Translations under genes and position numbers: made by a program | Notes under the pieces: generated by a model | What the model saw: only the letters and a program-made list of their open reading frames with translations | What the model was told of the DNA's origin: nothing | The model's database searches: none | Assembly (NCBI RefSeq): GCF_037440165.1 | Contig: NZ_JBBIUQ010000006.1 | Span: 76,650 to 140,649, forward strand | Direction of reading: 5' to 3' | DNA length: 64,000 bases | Source of the DNA: Ignavibacterium sp037440165 | Lineage (GTDB): Bacteria > Bacteroidota > Ignavibacteria > Ignavibacteriales > Ignavibacteriaceae | Shown: piece after piece, positions 9,322 to 17,009 of the stretch | Layout of the letters: every line of letters begins with the position of its first letter | How positions within the stretch are numbered: the first letter of the stretch is position 1

Positions 9322-9918
9322 CTAATTACTCTGAGTTAACTTTTTTATATCGTCTCTTATTTTGGCTGCTCTCTCGTATTCTTCTTTTTCAATTGCCTCT
9401 CTTAGTTTTTCATGAAGAGCAGCAATTTGTGCCTCTTTTGATTTTGGTAATTTTTCTGATGAAGATTGTTCCTCTTCAAATGTTTTTTGTATTTCAGAAT
9501 CTATCTCATCAGTGGGGATGAATGAAGCTGCTTCCATCACTGATTCAGTAACATAGATCGGAGCATCAGCACGAACTGCTAATGCAATTGCATCGCTTGG
9601 TCTTGCATCAACTTCATTTGTTAATCCGCTGACATCTAAAACAATCTTAGCATAAAAAGTATTTTCTCTTAATTCATTAACAACTACTTCCACAACAGTT
9701 CCACCAAGGTTATCAATTAAATTTTTAAGAAGATCGTGAGTAAGAGGTCGCGGAGGTTTGATTCCTTCCATTTCTAAAGCAATAGCCTGAGCTTCAAACT
9801 GACCAATAATAATTGGCAGGCGGCGGTTTCCATCAATCTCTTTCAACAAAATTGCATAAGCGCCGCCTGTTGCAGGGCTTGATGATAATCCGACTATTTC
9901 ACACTGAACTTTATCCAA
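9322..9918 (-). CDS. Bifunctional nuclease family protein (DUF151) with C-terminal UVR motif
   Basis: Members of DUF151 have been described as nucleases and are usually small cytoplasmic proteins. The BFN domain covers about residues 1-135, with 'LPIIIGQFEAQAIALEMEG' and 'DARPSDAIALAVRADAPIYV'. An acidic linker follows, then a helical UvrB/UvrC-type motif at about 165-195 ('HEKLREAIEKEEYERAAKIRDDI'), an arrangement common in this family. It lies 11 bases downstream of etfA on the same strand, so it is probably the last gene of an etfB-etfA-BFN operon. The family call is firm, but the substrate is unknown. Confidence 0.85.
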   Translation of the reverse strand: MDKVQCEIVGLSSSPATGGAYAILLKEIDGNRRLPIIIGQFEAQAIALEMEGIKPPRPLTHDLLKNLIDNLGGTVVEVVVNELRENTFYAKIVLDVSGLTNEVDARPSDAIALAVRADAPIYVTESVMEAASFIPTDEIDSEIQKTFEEEQSSSEKLPKSKEAQIAALHEKLREAIEKEEYERAAKIRDDIKKLTQSN

Positions 9919-9929
9919 TTTAATTCCTT

Positions 9930-10898
9930 TTATGATTTAAGTTTTTTTATTTCATCAGTAAGTGCAGGAAGAATTTCGAAAACATCCCCGGCAATTCCAT
10001 AATCTGCAACATTAAAAATTGGTGCATCTTTATCTTTATTTATTGCAACGATATACTTTGAAGATGACATACCAGCAAGATGCTGAATTGCACCAGATAT
10101 ACCACAAGCAATGTAAAGAGAAGGTGAAACAGTTTTACCCGTTTGTCCGACTTGCTCGCGATGCTGTCGCCAGCCTGCATCAACAACTGCGCGGGAAGCT
10201 CCCACAGCAGCTCCAAGCACTTCTGCAAGTTCTTCAATAAGATGGAAGTTTTCAGGTCCTTTCATACCTCTTCCACCGGAAACGATTATATCAGCTTCAG
10301 CAACATCAAGCTTTCCTTCGGATTTTTTGAAAGCTGTAACTCTTGTTTTCAAATTTGGGTTTTCAACAGTTCTAACTTCAATATCAACTGATGTTGAATT
10401 GACAGTTTGCGGTTTGAAAACATTTGGTCTTATAGTGAAAATTTTTATTTCGCTTTTAAGCTTTAAGTCAATCAATGCTTTGCCGGCATAAACTGGTCTA
10501 GTTGCAACTATGTCATTGTCTTTAACTTCAAGTTTCATGCAATCCATCATGATTCCTGAATTAAGCTTTACGGCTACTCGTGGAGCTAAATCAACTCCCA
10601 TAGCAGTATTAGGAAATATTAAAACCTTAGCACCGTTTTCATTTGCATACGATGCAATGACATCAGAATATGCTGTTGGAGAATAATTGTTTAGTTGTTC
10701 ATGTCTTAAGTGTGTTAATTTGCTTATACCAAACTTTGATAACTCACTGAGATTATTGATTTCACTTCCTACAACCAATGCTTCTGCGGACAAACCTAAT
10801 TGGTTTGCAATATTTACAGCTACTGATGCTGCTTCAAATGAAACTTTTTTTAGTGAGCCTTCTCTTTGCTCGAGTACTGCTAAAATTTTTTCTGCCAT
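9930..10898 (-). CDS. etfA: Electron transfer flavoprotein, alpha subunit
   Basis: FAD-binding subunit of the ETF heterodimer, which takes electrons from acyl-CoA and related dehydrogenases and passes them on towards the quinone pool. The 322 residues have the N-terminal ETF fold and then the C-terminal FAD-binding domain. That domain shows 'GGRGMKGPENF', 'DAGWRQHREQVGQTGKTV' and 'ISGAIQHLAGMSSSKYIVAI', ending with 'DYGIAGDVFEILPAL'. It is eight bases downstream of etfB, the usual order. The dehydrogenase partner and ETF-quinone oxidoreductase are not in the window. Confidence 0.95.
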   Translation of the reverse strand: MAEKILAVLEQREGSLKKVSFEAASVAVNIANQLGLSAEALVVGSEINNLSELSKFGISKLTHLRHEQLNNYSPTAYSDVIASYANENGAKVLIFPNTAMGVDLAPRVAVKLNSGIMMDCMKLEVKDNDIVATRPVYAGKALIDLKLKSEIKIFTIRPNVFKPQTVNSTSVDIEVRTVENPNLKTRVTAFKKSEGKLDVAEADIIVSGGRGMKGPENFHLIEELAEVLGAAVGASRAVVDAGWRQHREQVGQTGKTVSPSLYIACGISGAIQHLAGMSSSKYIVAINKDKDAPIFNVADYGIAGDVFEILPALTDEIKKLKS

Positions 10899-10906
10899 AA
10901 TAATAC

Positions 10907-11659
10907 CTATATTACTTTTGCTTCTTCTCTTAAAAGACGAACTAATTCGGGAACAGCTGATTTATCAGTTCCGAGAATTCTTCCTGGTTGTTTTGAAGGC
11001 GGTAAATGCAGATTGAGTATTTCAGTGAATCCATTAAAATCTATTGCCGGTTTTTCTAATATAATTTTTTTCTTTGCAGCCATAATACCTTTCAGAGATG
11101 CATATCTTGGTTCATTCAATCCTTTTTGTGCAGTTATTACTGCAGGAAGCTCTGTTTCTACTATTTCGCGTCCACCTTCAATTTCTCTTTCGGCGATAAT
11201 TTTATTTCCATCCAGCTTAAATTCAACTACGACAGATACACAATTATAATCAAGCATCTCAGCGATTAATTGTCCTGTTATCCCACTATCAAAATCAACA
11301 GACTGTTTACCTGTGAAGACAAGTTCACAGCCAAGATTTTTTATTTCTTCAGACAGTGCTTTAGCAATACCAAAAGAGTCCTTTTGATTTGAAGCCTTCA
11401 GAAGAATTGCTTCATCTGCACCCATTGCCAATGCTTTACGCAGAGTTTCTTTTACTGAATCATCACCAACTGAAATAACATAAACTAAGGAATCACCGCC
11501 AATCTTCTCCTTAATTTTCAATGCTTCTTCAATTGCAAACTCATCGTAAGGATTGATGATAAATGTTACTCCTGATGGGTCAATTGATTTGTGGTCTGCA
11601 CCAATTTTTATTCTTGTAGCAGTGTCCGGAACTTGACTAATGCATACTGCTATTTTCAT
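10907..11659 (-). CDS. etfB: Electron transfer flavoprotein, beta subunit
   Basis: Beta subunit of ETF, binding AMP in the classical type. The 250 residues begin 'MKIAVCISQVPDTATRIKI' and carry the family pattern 'INPYDEFAIEEALKIKEK', 'RKALAMGADEAILL', 'FTGKQSVDFDSGITGQL' and a late 'LPAVITAQKGLNEPRY'. A good ribosome site (AGGAGG, reading leftwards) lies just upstream of the ATG. It opens the leftward operon etfB-etfA-BFN. The 225-base gap to clpS should hold divergent promoters for both. Confidence 0.95.
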   Translation of the reverse strand: MKIAVCISQVPDTATRIKIGADHKSIDPSGVTFIINPYDEFAIEEALKIKEKIGGDSLVYVISVGDDSVKETLRKALAMGADEAILLKASNQKDSFGIAKALSEEIKNLGCELVFTGKQSVDFDSGITGQLIAEMLDYNCVSVVVEFKLDGNKIIAEREIEGGREIVETELPAVITAQKGLNEPRYASLKGIMAAKKKIILEKPAIDFNGFTEILNLHLPPSKQPGRILGTDKSAVPELVRLLREEAKVI

Positions 11660-11845
11660 TTATCCTCCTTCAAAATCTTAATTTTTTGTGTGAAAAATAT
11701 AAAGATGACCGCATATAAATGCAATTAAGTTGATTGTCAACCAGCATAAATACTCAAAGAAATTTGACTAACAATTAAATCATTTTTTAATTTAAATCAG
11801 CAATTTTGATTAACTAAATTTCGGTTAAAGTAATTCCAAATTTTT

Positions 11846-11853
11846 TATATTTG
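11846..11853 (+). promoter_or_regulatory. Possible -7 promoter element TATATTTG upstream of clpS
   Basis: TATATTTG fits the Bacteroidota-type TAnnTTTG -7 element and lies 31 bases before the clpS ATG. No convincing -33 element is seen. The rest of 11660-11884 is AT-rich divergent promoter space with nothing else I can name. Confidence 0.3.
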
Positions 11854-11884
11854 CTTTAGAAAAATGGATGATTAAATAATTAAT

Positions 11885-12169
11885 ATGCCCGAATTACCAG
11901 CACAAAAACCTACATTAGAGGAAGATGTTGATTCGATAAGTGATATTGCCAGCAGAGTTATTTTATACAACGATGATTGGCACACTTTCGATGAAGTTAT
12001 TGCTCAATTAATTAAAGCTGTTAACTGCACTTTTGAGCAGGCACGTGCATTATCATTTGAAGTTCACATAAAAGGGAAAGCAGTTGTTTTCAGCGGCTCA
12101 ATGCCTGATTGTTTGAAGGTCTCATCAATTCTTGAAGAAATAGCCCTTCACACCCAGATTTTAACTTAG
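11885..12169 (+). CDS. clpS: ATP-dependent Clp protease adaptor ClpS
   Basis: Small cytoplasmic adaptor that recognises N-degron substrates and hands them to ClpAP. The 94 residues contain the ClpS core: 'RVILYNDDWHTFDEVIAQLI' (about residues 24-43) with the Asn-Asp-Asp substrate-pocket signature, and 'ARALSFEVHIKGKAVVFSG' (about 55-73), which corresponds to the usual A-x-x-hydrophobic-x-x-V-H-x-x-G element. Some canonical positions differ, so the ligand preference may differ. No clpA is nearby. Its TAG stop directly abuts the stop of the convergent SET gene with no bases between. Confidence 0.85.
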   Translation: MPELPAQKPTLEEDVDSISDIASRVILYNDDWHTFDEVIAQLIKAVNCTFEQARALSFEVHIKGKAVVFSGSMPDCLKVSSILEEIALHTQILT

Positions 12170-12583
12170 TTATGCAGCTGTCTCAAGTTTATTTTCACAG
12201 CTTGAGCAGGAACATTCATCATGAATTTCATCGTAGCCGTAGTCAATTGTAAGTTCTTCACCTGACTCAATATTTCTTAAAGCCACAAGAATCAAATTAC
12301 CTGTTTCATCCTCATCAATGTAACAGTTAGCATCACAACTGTGATTTACATATTTTATTTTTTCAGTTGAAGATGCATCAATATAAGTATGGTCATCTTT
12401 CCAAAAGATATACACATTATTCTCCTCATTCTCTCTTCTTATACATTCAGTTGCGTCGATTTCTTCACCTCCAATAACGAGAATTGTCTGATTTTTATTG
12501 ATTGGAATCTGAGTGAATATTCCTTTCCCATGTAATAAAGAATCTTTCACAATAATATTTTCATACAAATAATTTGAAGACAT
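12170..12583 (-). CDS. Small SET-domain protein (putative lysine methyltransferase)
   Basis: A short SET-domain protein of about 137 residues, almost nothing but the catalytic domain. Visible signatures are 'GKGIFTQIPI' at the N terminus, 'KIKYVNHSCDANC' (the NHSC cofactor-pocket motif) and 'GEELTIDYGYDE' (the ELxxDY catalytic motif), then a post-SET-like cysteine cluster 'CSCSSC'. SET enzymes transfer methyl groups from S-adenosylmethionine to lysine, but the bacterial substrate cannot be read from sequence. I prefer the ATG at 12583 over the GTG at 12592. It ends tail-to-tail with clpS. No signal peptide is seen, so it is cytoplasmic. Confidence 0.85.
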   Translation of the reverse strand: MSSNYLYENIIVKDSLLHGKGIFTQIPINKNQTILVIGGEEIDATECIRRENEENNVYIFWKDDHTYIDASSTEKIKYVNHSCDANCYIDEDETGNLILVALRNIESGEELTIDYGYDEIHDECSCSSCENKLETAA

Positions 12584-12886
12584 AATTAGCACAAAATCAT
12601 TTTTTGTTATTTAAAATTTGCAGTGCAAAGTTAATGAATTCCCTCGAACTGATAAAAGTTTTATTTGATTGAGTTCTTAAGAATGGAAAAATAAAAATTT
12701 ATTTTTCTAAGATTTGAAACTATTCCTATCAAAAAAATCTATTATTACGAAATTATGTTGGTATAAAATTGGAAATATTAAATTTTTGTTAAAAGTAATC
12801 AGATGAAAAATTTATCTTAAAACTCTTTCATTTGTTCTAAAAAAAATGGATTTTAACAGTAGGCAATTTAACTTCTTGGAGGTTCT

Positions 12887-13426
12887 ATGAAACATCTCAC
12901 TCTGTTAACCTTCGTATTCTCAATTCTTCTTTTCAACATTTCCATTGCACAAAATAATTTCACTTACATTGGTGTTGAAGGATGTGTAATGTGCCATAAA
13001 ACTGAGAAACAGGGAAGTCAGTTAAGCATCTGGCGGAACAGCAAACATGCAAAAGCTTACGAAACACTGAAGACAGAAAAAGCTAATCAGATTGCGAAAG
13101 AGAAAGGCTTTACTACACCAGCAGTCGAAACTGAAGAATGTTTGAAATGTCATGCAACTGGTTATAATCTTGATAAAGCAATTTTAGGCAAAAAATTTAA
13201 AATTGAAGATGGAGTTCAATGCGAAACCTGCCACGGACCTGGTTCAGCTTATAAGGATATGAAAATTATGAAAGACAGAGCTCTCTCAATTCAGAATGGT
13301 TTGGTTTATCACGAAGAAAAGGAAAAATTCTGTATCAACTGCCATAATGTAGAAAGTCCAACTTACACAGGATTTGAGTTTGAAGAGTATTGGAATCAAA
13401 TAAAACATTTAGTCCCCAAAAAATAA
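12887..13426 (+). CDS. Tetraheme cytochrome c, c554-like family
   Basis: Exported electron-transfer protein of 179 residues. A signal peptide covers about residues 1-21 (ending SIAQ). Four C-x-x-C-H heme sites lie at about C33, C85, C112 and C149. The spacing and surrounding residues ('SKHAKAYETLKTEKA', 'GVQCETCHGPGSAYK', 'CINCHNVESPT') match the cytochrome c554 family, whose best known member serves hydroxylamine oxidation but which also occurs in other respiratory chains. The GGAGG at 12878-12882 is a strong ribosome site. It is the first gene of a four-gene operon with a beta-barrel and two more multiheme cytochromes, so it is probably a periplasmic electron carrier for that conduit. Confidence 0.88.
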   Translation: MKHLTLLTFVFSILLFNISIAQNNFTYIGVEGCVMCHKTEKQGSQLSIWRNSKHAKAYETLKTEKANQIAKEKGFTTPAVETEECLKCHATGYNLDKAILGKKFKIEDGVQCETCHGPGSAYKDMKIMKDRALSIQNGLVYHEEKEKFCINCHNVESPTYTGFEFEEYWNQIKHLVPKK

Positions 13427-13445
13427 TTAAGAAAGAAAAACCGTT

Positions 13446-14711
13446 ATGAAAAAAATTCTGACATTCTTTCTGATTCTATTAAGTGGAATCGCTTTTGCTC
13501 AGAACATTAACGGAAGATTTTCATCATCGCTTTACAGTTTTGAGAGGGTTGATTCAGCTGATGTATCCAAAAATCATCTGCGTTCTTATCAAATGCTGAA
13601 TCTCAATCTTAATTATGGTGATGTATCAATCCGTTCATATCTGAATTTCGAAAATGATTTTGCTCAGGATATTAAAGATGATCCCAGATTAAGATTTTAC
13701 AATCTTTATCTTGAGGCAAGGAACATTCTTGATTTTGCAACATTAAAATTAGGTAGGCAGCCGATTATCAATAGTGTTGTTGGTGGCTTAATGGATGGAG
13801 TTTCAATTTCATTAAGAAAATTTGATTTTCAATTGTCCGGTTTTTATGGAGGAAATGTTCCTGCATATCAGAAATTAGAATTAATTGAAAATTTTTCTGA
13901 TAATTATATCGCAGGCGGAAAACTTACAACCACGCTGATTAAAAATCTTCGACTTGGTGTAGGATATCTTAACAAAAATTTCAAACCTATAGAATATAAA
14001 GCTTTAAGATTAGACCCTGACTTAAATCCAATTGAAGTTCTAATTCAAAACAAATCCAATCAATTCCAATTTATAACAGGTGAAGCGGCTTATTATCTTC
14101 CTAGCGAATTTTCTGTTGATGTAAGATACGATTATGACTTAAACTTTAAGCAAACATCAAAAATCGAATTTGATGCGAGAGTAGAACATATTAAAGATGC
14201 CGGCATCAATTTTTATTATAGTTATCGTGAACCAAAGATAAGATACAATTCAATTTTTTCAGTTTTTGATTACGGTAATACTGAAGAAATTGAAGTAGGA
14301 ACAGATGTAAAAATCAATGAGAATTTTACAGTGATTGGTAATCTGGGAATTGTTAACTATAGAGATGATAATTCATCCAGAATTGGACTAGGCTTAGCAA
14401 CAAGCGTTGGAACATTTAATTACAGGAAAACATTTGGTTACGCTGGCGAGCTTGATGCAATCTCCGGATACTCAGCTTACACTTTAGCTGATGGGCTGAT
14501 TACACCATCTGCTGGATTTTCATACACAACTTATAAGTTAACACCTGATGCCGAGAAAAATTCTTTAACTACTATTCTTGTTGGTATGAATTTCCGGCCG
14601 TTCAGAAAACTCTCATTCGATATTCAGGGACAGTATATGGATAACAAAATTTACAAAGATGATTTCAGATTACTGTTCAAGTTAAATCATTGGTTCAATC
14701 TAAATCTGTAG
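13446..14711 (+). CDS. Outer-membrane beta-barrel protein of a multiheme cytochrome operon
   Basis: A 421-residue exported protein that I do not match to a named family. A signal peptide at residues 1-19 ends 'GIAFAQ'. The rest is a run of alternating polar/hydrophobic strands rich in Tyr, Phe, Gly and Asn, closing with the aromatic end 'HWFNLNL' expected of an outer-membrane barrel. A porin-like block 'LKLGRQPIINSVVGGLMDG' lies at about residues 98-116. There are no heme motifs. It sits 19 bases after the tetraheme gene and seven bases before the 14-heme gene. By analogy with MtrB or OmbB, it could be the sheath that carries a cytochrome through the outer membrane. That role is inferred from context only. 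Confidence 0.72.
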   Translation: MKKILTFFLILLSGIAFAQNINGRFSSSLYSFERVDSADVSKNHLRSYQMLNLNLNYGDVSIRSYLNFENDFAQDIKDDPRLRFYNLYLEARNILDFATLKLGRQPIINSVVGGLMDGVSISLRKFDFQLSGFYGGNVPAYQKLELIENFSDNYIAGGKLTTTLIKNLRLGVGYLNKNFKPIEYKALRLDPDLNPIEVLIQNKSNQFQFITGEAAYYLPSEFSVDVRYDYDLNFKQTSKIEFDARVEHIKDAGINFYYSYREPKIRYNSIFSVFDYGNTEEIEVGTDVKINENFTVIGNLGIVNYRDDNSSRIGLGLATSVGTFNYRKTFGYAGELDAISGYSAYTLADGLITPSAGFSYTTYKLTPDAEKNSLTTILVGMNFRPFRKLSFDIQGQYMDNKIYKDDFRLLFKLNHWFNLNL

Positions 14712-14718
14712 AGAAGTT

Positions 14719-15921
14719 ATGAATAAAATAAAATTTACTTACAGCATACTGTCATTAGCAGCACTATTGTTTATTTTGATTGCTGCTTTCCAGAATGAAC
14801 AGAATGTGTCAGACAATCCTAATGAAGGAAAAATTAAATTCTCGCATTCAATACATTCCGAATTGGTTGATTGCAAAACCTGCCACAGTTCTGTTGTTGA
14901 AAGTACTTCTCTGGCAACTCTTCAACTCCCGAATCACGACAACTGCTCGACTTGTCATAACATAAATGATGATAATGAATGTAATACCTGTCATGTTAAT
15001 GATGTGTATGAACCACTTGTTAGAAAAAAATCAGAACTTATTTTCAATCACAAATTCCATGTTGATGAAAAACAGATGGAATGCGAATCGTGCCATAAAG
15101 GTTTGACCGAAGTAGATTACAGCTGGCAGGCAGTTGGTGTTAATCCACCAATGGAAAATTGTTACAGTTGTCATAATGATAAATCTGTTGCATCTAATGC
15201 CTGCGAATCTTGTCATATTTCAACAGCAAACCTTCTTCCGCAAAATCACAAAGTAGCTAATTTTTCCCGTAATCATAAATTCACAGCTAATGCTGTTGAT
15301 GCAAATTGTGTGATGTGTCATGATAATCAAAGCTGTAATGATTGCCATGTTGCTACTAATGTGATAACCGAAGTAAACCTGAATAATGATTTCTATCAGC
15401 CTTATTACCCAAGCAATTTTACAGATGGTACAAAACTTCAGGCTTTAGGAAGAGTTCACGATTTGAATTACCGATTTACTCATGGAATGGATTCAAAAGG
15501 CAAAACCGCTGAATGTCAAAGCTGTCATCAGGTTGAAACATTTTGTGCAAATTGTCACGCTGCTGAGAATACTGACTTCGCTGTCAGTGGTATTATTCCT
15601 GCAAGTCACCTTAAACCAAACTTTTTTACAATCGGTGTTGGAACCGGTGGAGGTGAACATGCGATATTAGCTCGGCGTGATATTGAAAGATGTACTTCAT
15701 GTCACGATGTAAACGGTTCAGATCCAACTTGCATTACTTGTCATCTTGATAGTGATGGAGTTAAAGGAACAAATCCAAGAACGCATGCAAGAGGATTTAT
15801 GAAAAATGAAAAAGGTGATTGGCACGATAGTGCAGGTTCGATTTGTTATAATTGTCATACTAGTGCAACGCCTAATTCACCAATAAGCTCTGGATTTTGT
15901 AACTATTGTCACGGGAATTGA
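14719..15921 (+). CDS. Tetradecaheme cytochrome c
   Basis: A 400-residue exported cytochrome with 14 C-x-x-C-H heme-binding motifs (CKTCH, CSTCH, CNTCH, CESCH, CYSCH, CESCH, CVMCH, CNDCH, CQSCH, CANCH, CTSCH, CITCH, CYNCH, CNYCH). Several extra His residues are available as distal ligands. One hydrophobic segment at about residues 9-24 is a signal sequence or membrane anchor with no clear cleavage site. Heme density is about one per 29 residues, similar to wire-like multiheme proteins. It lies between the barrel gene and the lipoprotein cytochrome gene, whose ATG starts one base after this stop. I infer a role in moving electrons across or along the cell envelope. The partner and acceptor are unknown. 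Confidence 0.88.
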   Translation: MNKIKFTYSILSLAALLFILIAAFQNEQNVSDNPNEGKIKFSHSIHSELVDCKTCHSSVVESTSLATLQLPNHDNCSTCHNINDDNECNTCHVNDVYEPLVRKKSELIFNHKFHVDEKQMECESCHKGLTEVDYSWQAVGVNPPMENCYSCHNDKSVASNACESCHISTANLLPQNHKVANFSRNHKFTANAVDANCVMCHDNQSCNDCHVATNVITEVNLNNDFYQPYYPSNFTDGTKLQALGRVHDLNYRFTHGMDSKGKTAECQSCHQVETFCANCHAAENTDFAVSGIIPASHLKPNFFTIGVGTGGGEHAILARRDIERCTSCHDVNGSDPTCITCHLDSDGVKGTNPRTHARGFMKNEKGDWHDSAGSICYNCHTSATPNSPISSGFCNYCHGN

Positions 15922-15922
15922 T

Positions 15923-16783
15923 ATGAAGATAAAATTTTTATATATCTCGTTTATTTTACTCTCAGCTATCATCGTTTCATCATGCAGTGATATGAGAGTA
16001 GATGTTAAACCTGCACCAGAAGTTGGGGTTCATAAAGAAGGGATTATTAATCCCAATTCTCCTAATTTTCATGGTGTATTGATTCAGAATATAAACTGGA
16101 ATCTAAAAGAATGTCAGAATTGTCACGCTGCTGATTACAGCGGTGGTGTTACAGGTGCAAATTGTTTGACTTGTCATACTCAACCAAATGGTCCTGAAGC
16201 ATGTAATACTTGTCACGGTGATTTTAATAATCCGGCAGTCATTGCACCTAATAAAGAGGCTCACTTTAAACATTTGTATACATTCTCCAACGGTAAGCAA
16301 GTTGAATGTATTGCTTGTCATCAGATTCCTTCAAACTTTAACTCGGCTGGACACATCGATGATACACAAGGAGCAGAAGTAATTTTTAGCTCACTTTCAC
16401 TTGCAATAACTAATGAGTCCACAACACAAGACTATGATGCCGGACTTCCGCTGTTTACACCAAATCCTTCATACACAAAAACAAATCAAACTTGTGCGAA
16501 CACATATTGTCATGGTTACTTTAAGAATGGTAATACTGATAATGTTGTAAGCTTTACTGCAGGTTCAAATGGAGCTAAATGTGGAAGTTGTCATGGCAAT
16601 GCAGCCACCGGTGATCCTTTACCAAAAACATCAGCTCAAGGCGGAACACATCCGAACGCTACTTCCTGCAACTCGTGTCATTCAGGTGTAGTGAATCTTG
16701 TAAATGGTCAATGGGTGATTGCGGATCCTACTAAGCATATTAACGGACTATTAAATATTTTTGGACAAGAAAGAGAATATTAA
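15923..16783 (+). CDS. Multiheme cytochrome lipoprotein with CX4CH and CXXCH heme sites
   Basis: A 286-residue exported lipoprotein. The lipobox is IVSSC with the lipidated cysteine at residue 21. It has six standard C-x-x-C-H sites (CQNCH, CLTCH, CNTCH, CIACH, CGSCH, CNSCH) and one expanded C-x4-C-H site ('CANTYCHGYF') followed about 25 residues later by CGSCH. That pairing is the signature of the CxxxxCH/CxxCH domain known from Geobacter outer-surface cytochromes. As the last gene of the operon, and as a lipoprotein, it is a good candidate for the terminal surface-exposed or outer-membrane-attached reductase. A strong terminator follows about 20 bases after the stop. Confidence 0.87.
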   Translation: MKIKFLYISFILLSAIIVSSCSDMRVDVKPAPEVGVHKEGIINPNSPNFHGVLIQNINWNLKECQNCHAADYSGGVTGANCLTCHTQPNGPEACNTCHGDFNNPAVIAPNKEAHFKHLYTFSNGKQVECIACHQIPSNFNSAGHIDDTQGAEVIFSSLSLAITNESTTQDYDAGLPLFTPNPSYTKTNQTCANTYCHGYFKNGNTDNVVSFTAGSNGAKCGSCHGNAATGDPLPKTSAQGGTHPNATSCNSCHSGVVNLVNGQWVIADPTKHINGLLNIFGQEREY

Positions 16784-16803
16784 CAAAGAAACTTTGTAAA
16801 AAA

Positions 16804-16831
16804 GCCGTCAAATTTATTTGACGGCTTTTTT
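16804..16831 (+). terminator. Rho-independent terminator of the cytochrome operon
   Basis: Perfect 10-bp stem GCCGTCAAAT / ATTTGACGGC with a two-base TT loop, flanked by A-run and T-run, so it can work in both directions. It separates the cytochrome operon from the sugar locus. Confidence 0.92.
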
Positions 16832-16915
16832 ATTAAAAACTTTTCAAACCACACCTTACTTTTAGATTTTTATTTTTTATTTAATGCTTTTGGCTTAAAA
16901 AATTTATCCTAACTC

Positions 16916-16944
16916 TTGACAAAGAGATTTAAAATATATATTAC
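16916..16944 (+). promoter_or_regulatory. Sigma70-type promoter of the carbohydrate locus
   Basis: TTGACA at 16916-16921 is a perfect -35 box. TATTAC at 16939-16944 follows after 17 bases and serves as the -10 box, with TATATT two bases earlier as an alternative. The expected transcription start is near 16951, inside the LacI-type operator, a layout suited to direct repression. Confidence 0.6.
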
Positions 16945-16948
16945 TGAA

Positions 16949-16974
16949 ATGCAATGTAACCGTTTACATTGCAT
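16949..16974 (+). promoter_or_regulatory. LacI-family operator
   Basis: An inverted repeat with perfect 11-bp arms, ATGCAATGTAA and TTACATTGCAT, around CCGT. The central CG step and the TGTAA..TTACA half-sites are typical of LacI-family operators. It directly overlaps the start region of the promoter at 16916-16944 and lies 36 bases before the first gene of the locus. The cognate regulator is most likely the LacI-family gene at 18392, which is interrupted by a stop codon. Confidence 0.8.
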
Positions 16975-17009
16975 AATTAACAAGTTATAAAAAAATTATT
17001 AAAGGTATT

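Noticed and set aside
9258..9521. An 87-codon frame overlapping the end of the DUF2851 gene and the DUF151 gene
   Set aside because: It is low-complexity, hydrophobic and antisense to a recognised gene, so it is a chance frame.
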